NCBI GenBank assembly: GCA_037132075.1
Contig: JBAXPV010000078.1
Location: 1-6,677 of the forward strand
DNA: 6,677 nucleotides
Direction: 5' to 3'
Origin: JBAXPV01 sp037132075
GTDB lineage: Bacteria; Bacteroidota; Bacteroidia; Bacteroidales; CAIXZF01
Positions within the stretch are counted from its first letter, which is position 1. Each line of letters starts with the position of its first letter. The notes beneath the pieces were generated by a model that worked only from the letters and a program-made list of their open reading frames with translations, was not told the DNA's origin and made no database searches. The position numbers and the translations under genes were made by a program. This document shows, in pieces, positions 6,017 to 6,677 of this stretch.

Positions 6017-6040
6017 TAAGTGACATCGAAAAACACTTAA
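6016..6040. repeat. Perfect 7-bp dyad at the expected transcription start (operator or leader hairpin)
   Basis: TTAAGTG (6016-6022) and CACTTAA (6034-6040) are perfect inverted copies separated by 11 bases. The repeat begins at the candidate -10 element and covers the expected start site and first part of the leader. This position suits a repressor operator or a short 5' hairpin. The arms are AT-rich, so a chance occurrence is possible. Confidence 0.4.
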
Positions 6041-6059
6041 ACTCTAAAAATAAACCAAA

Positions 6060-6464
6060 ATGAAAACAGCAGCAATCAAAACCGCAAAAAACACAAAGGC
6101 ACCAAAAATGACCGCAAGAGAAACCGCCGCAGAAGCCGCAGCAGTAGTAATTCTCAACGAATCCCTCGAACCGAAGGACGAAATTTCTGATTCAACAAGG
6201 AACAATTTTCCCACCGAGTCACCACTTACGGTTTTTCTGACTGGTCCTTACCCTTCAGAAGGAGAACATGACCCACATTTTGTTTTAGAGGTTGCTGAAA
6301 CCTTTCAGAATGATTTGCCAAAACATCTTTACTCCATTTATAGCCTCGAAAAAGCCCAGGCATTGGCTCTCAAAATCGCCCGCGACCAGAGATTACCCCT
6401 ATGGCAAGACATCAAGTGGCCTGCGAAAACCACACAGAAGGCTGCGATGCCCCTGAAAAAGTAA
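6060..6464 (+). CDS. Lysine-rich orphan protein of unknown function
   Basis: This 134-aa soluble protein starts after an A-rich leader (CTAAAAATAAACCAAA) typical of Bacteroidota starts without Shine-Dalgarno. The N-terminal 17 residues hold five lysines and many Ala and Thr; an Ala-rich helix follows at 18-32. Residues 34-54 are acidic and probably disordered. Residues 55-117 look like a small alpha/beta domain: strand LTVFLTG, strand HFVLEVAE, strand HLYSIYS, helix LEKAQALALKIARDQRL, then LPLWQDI. The last 16 residues are again basic. Basic tails around a compact core could mean nucleic-acid contact, but no motif shows it. The 'YSSLEKAxALAxKIA' helix vaguely recalls small DUF2188-type domains, which is not a firm assignment. 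The gene stands alone between two terminators with its own upstream dyads, unlike the coupled genes before it, so it is probably an independently expressed accessory gene. Confidence 0.75.
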   Translation: MKTAAIKTAKNTKAPKMTARETAAEAAAVVILNESLEPKDEISDSTRNNFPTESPLTVFLTGPYPSEGEHDPHFVLEVAETFQNDLPKHLYSIYSLEKAQALALKIARDQRLPLWQDIKWPAKTTQKAAMPLKK

Positions 6465-6485
6465 ACTTTTCAAATAAACATAGAG

Positions 6486-6511
6486 AAGCCGTGCGAGCCA
6501 TGGCTTTTTTT
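6486..6511 (+). terminator. Intrinsic terminator of the orphan gene
   Basis: An 8-bp stem AAGCCGTG / CATGGCTT (6486-6493 and 6499-6506), with one G-T pair, closes a CGAGC loop. Seven T follow at 6505-6511. It starts 21 bases after the stop codon at 6464. Confidence 0.93.
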
Positions 6512-6677
6512 GTGTCTTATATTTTGGATATCATATTTTCCCATATTACTGTAATTTATTAAGCAAAATTTCTTTCCTTTGATAGAGTAATGACTAAAGG
6601 GCTATTTTTCAATTCAGTAACAAACTTAGCTTAATAATAAATATTTTATTTGGATTATGGAAAATAATTCATTATGT
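6512..6677 (+). other. AT-rich intergenic end; possible start of a further gene at 6657
   Basis: After the terminator the sequence becomes markedly AT-rich, with no closed gene. An ATG at 6657 opens a frame (MENNSLC) that runs off the window, which is too short to judge. Composition differs from the coding part of the window, which could mark the edge of the element or simply an ordinary promoter region. Confidence 0.4.
6578..6610 (+). promoter_or_regulatory. Possible Bacteroidota-type promoter at the right end
   Basis: TTTG at 6578-6581 and TATTTTTC at 6603-6610 are 21 bases apart. They match the -33 TTTG / -7 TAnnTTTG pattern except for the final base. Transcription from here would run toward the ATG at 6657 and beyond the window. 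Chance matches are frequent in AT-rich DNA. Confidence 0.3.

Noticed and set aside
1..6677. CRISPR array, tRNA, rRNA, insertion sequence ends or integrase attachment site
   Set aside because: I saw no regularly spaced repeats, no cloverleaf, no transposase or integrase frame and no long terminal repeats.

Overview
The window looks like part of a prophage or phage-derived element in a member of the Bacteroidota. Three things point there. No start codon has a convincing Shine-Dalgarno sequence, and several have A-rich leaders. Candidate promoters resemble the -33 TTTG / -7 TAnnTTTG pattern of that phylum. The protein set (a RadC/JAMM protein, a portal-like protein, a DUF6712-like protein and small single-pass membrane proteins) is typical of Bacteroidota prophages. 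All supported genes are on the + strand. Family assignments come from reading the proteins by eye, without any database search.

Region 1 (1-360): the C-terminal end of a RadC-like JAMM-domain gene, closed by a strong intrinsic terminator at 297-321. A possible promoter lies just before the next gene.

Region 2 (361-5764): one tightly packed operon of eight genes. The first five are a 94-aa protein of unknown function, a portal-like protein, a DUF6712-like protein with an internal duplication (probably a head-tail connector), a 299-aa protein whose C-terminus suggests a tail assembly chaperone, and a 153-aa protein that may be a tail terminator or neck protein. Three small membrane proteins follow: one with a single transmembrane segment and a charged helix, one with a signal peptide plus two hydrophobic segments, and one with an N-terminal anchor and a large extracytoplasmic domain. 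Most junctions overlap by 1 to 11 bases, which suggests translational coupling. The operon ends at an intrinsic terminator at 5787-5820. The logic would be genome gate, connector, tail-joining factors, then a membrane or lysis group. No terminase, major capsid protein, protease, tape measure, baseplate or endolysin gene lies in the window.

Region 3 (5765-6511): an intergenic stretch with two well-formed inverted repeats and a possible promoter, then a separately transcribed 134-aa lysine-rich orphan protein with its own strong terminator. This resembles a cargo ('moron') cassette at the end of a phage operon.

Region 4 (6512-6677): AT-rich, with a possible promoter and possibly the first seven codons of another gene running off the window.

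The points most worth a second look are the portal-led operon without capsid or packaging genes, the duplicated fold in the DUF6712-like protein, the membrane-protein trio, and the structured DNA or RNA upstream of the orphan gene.
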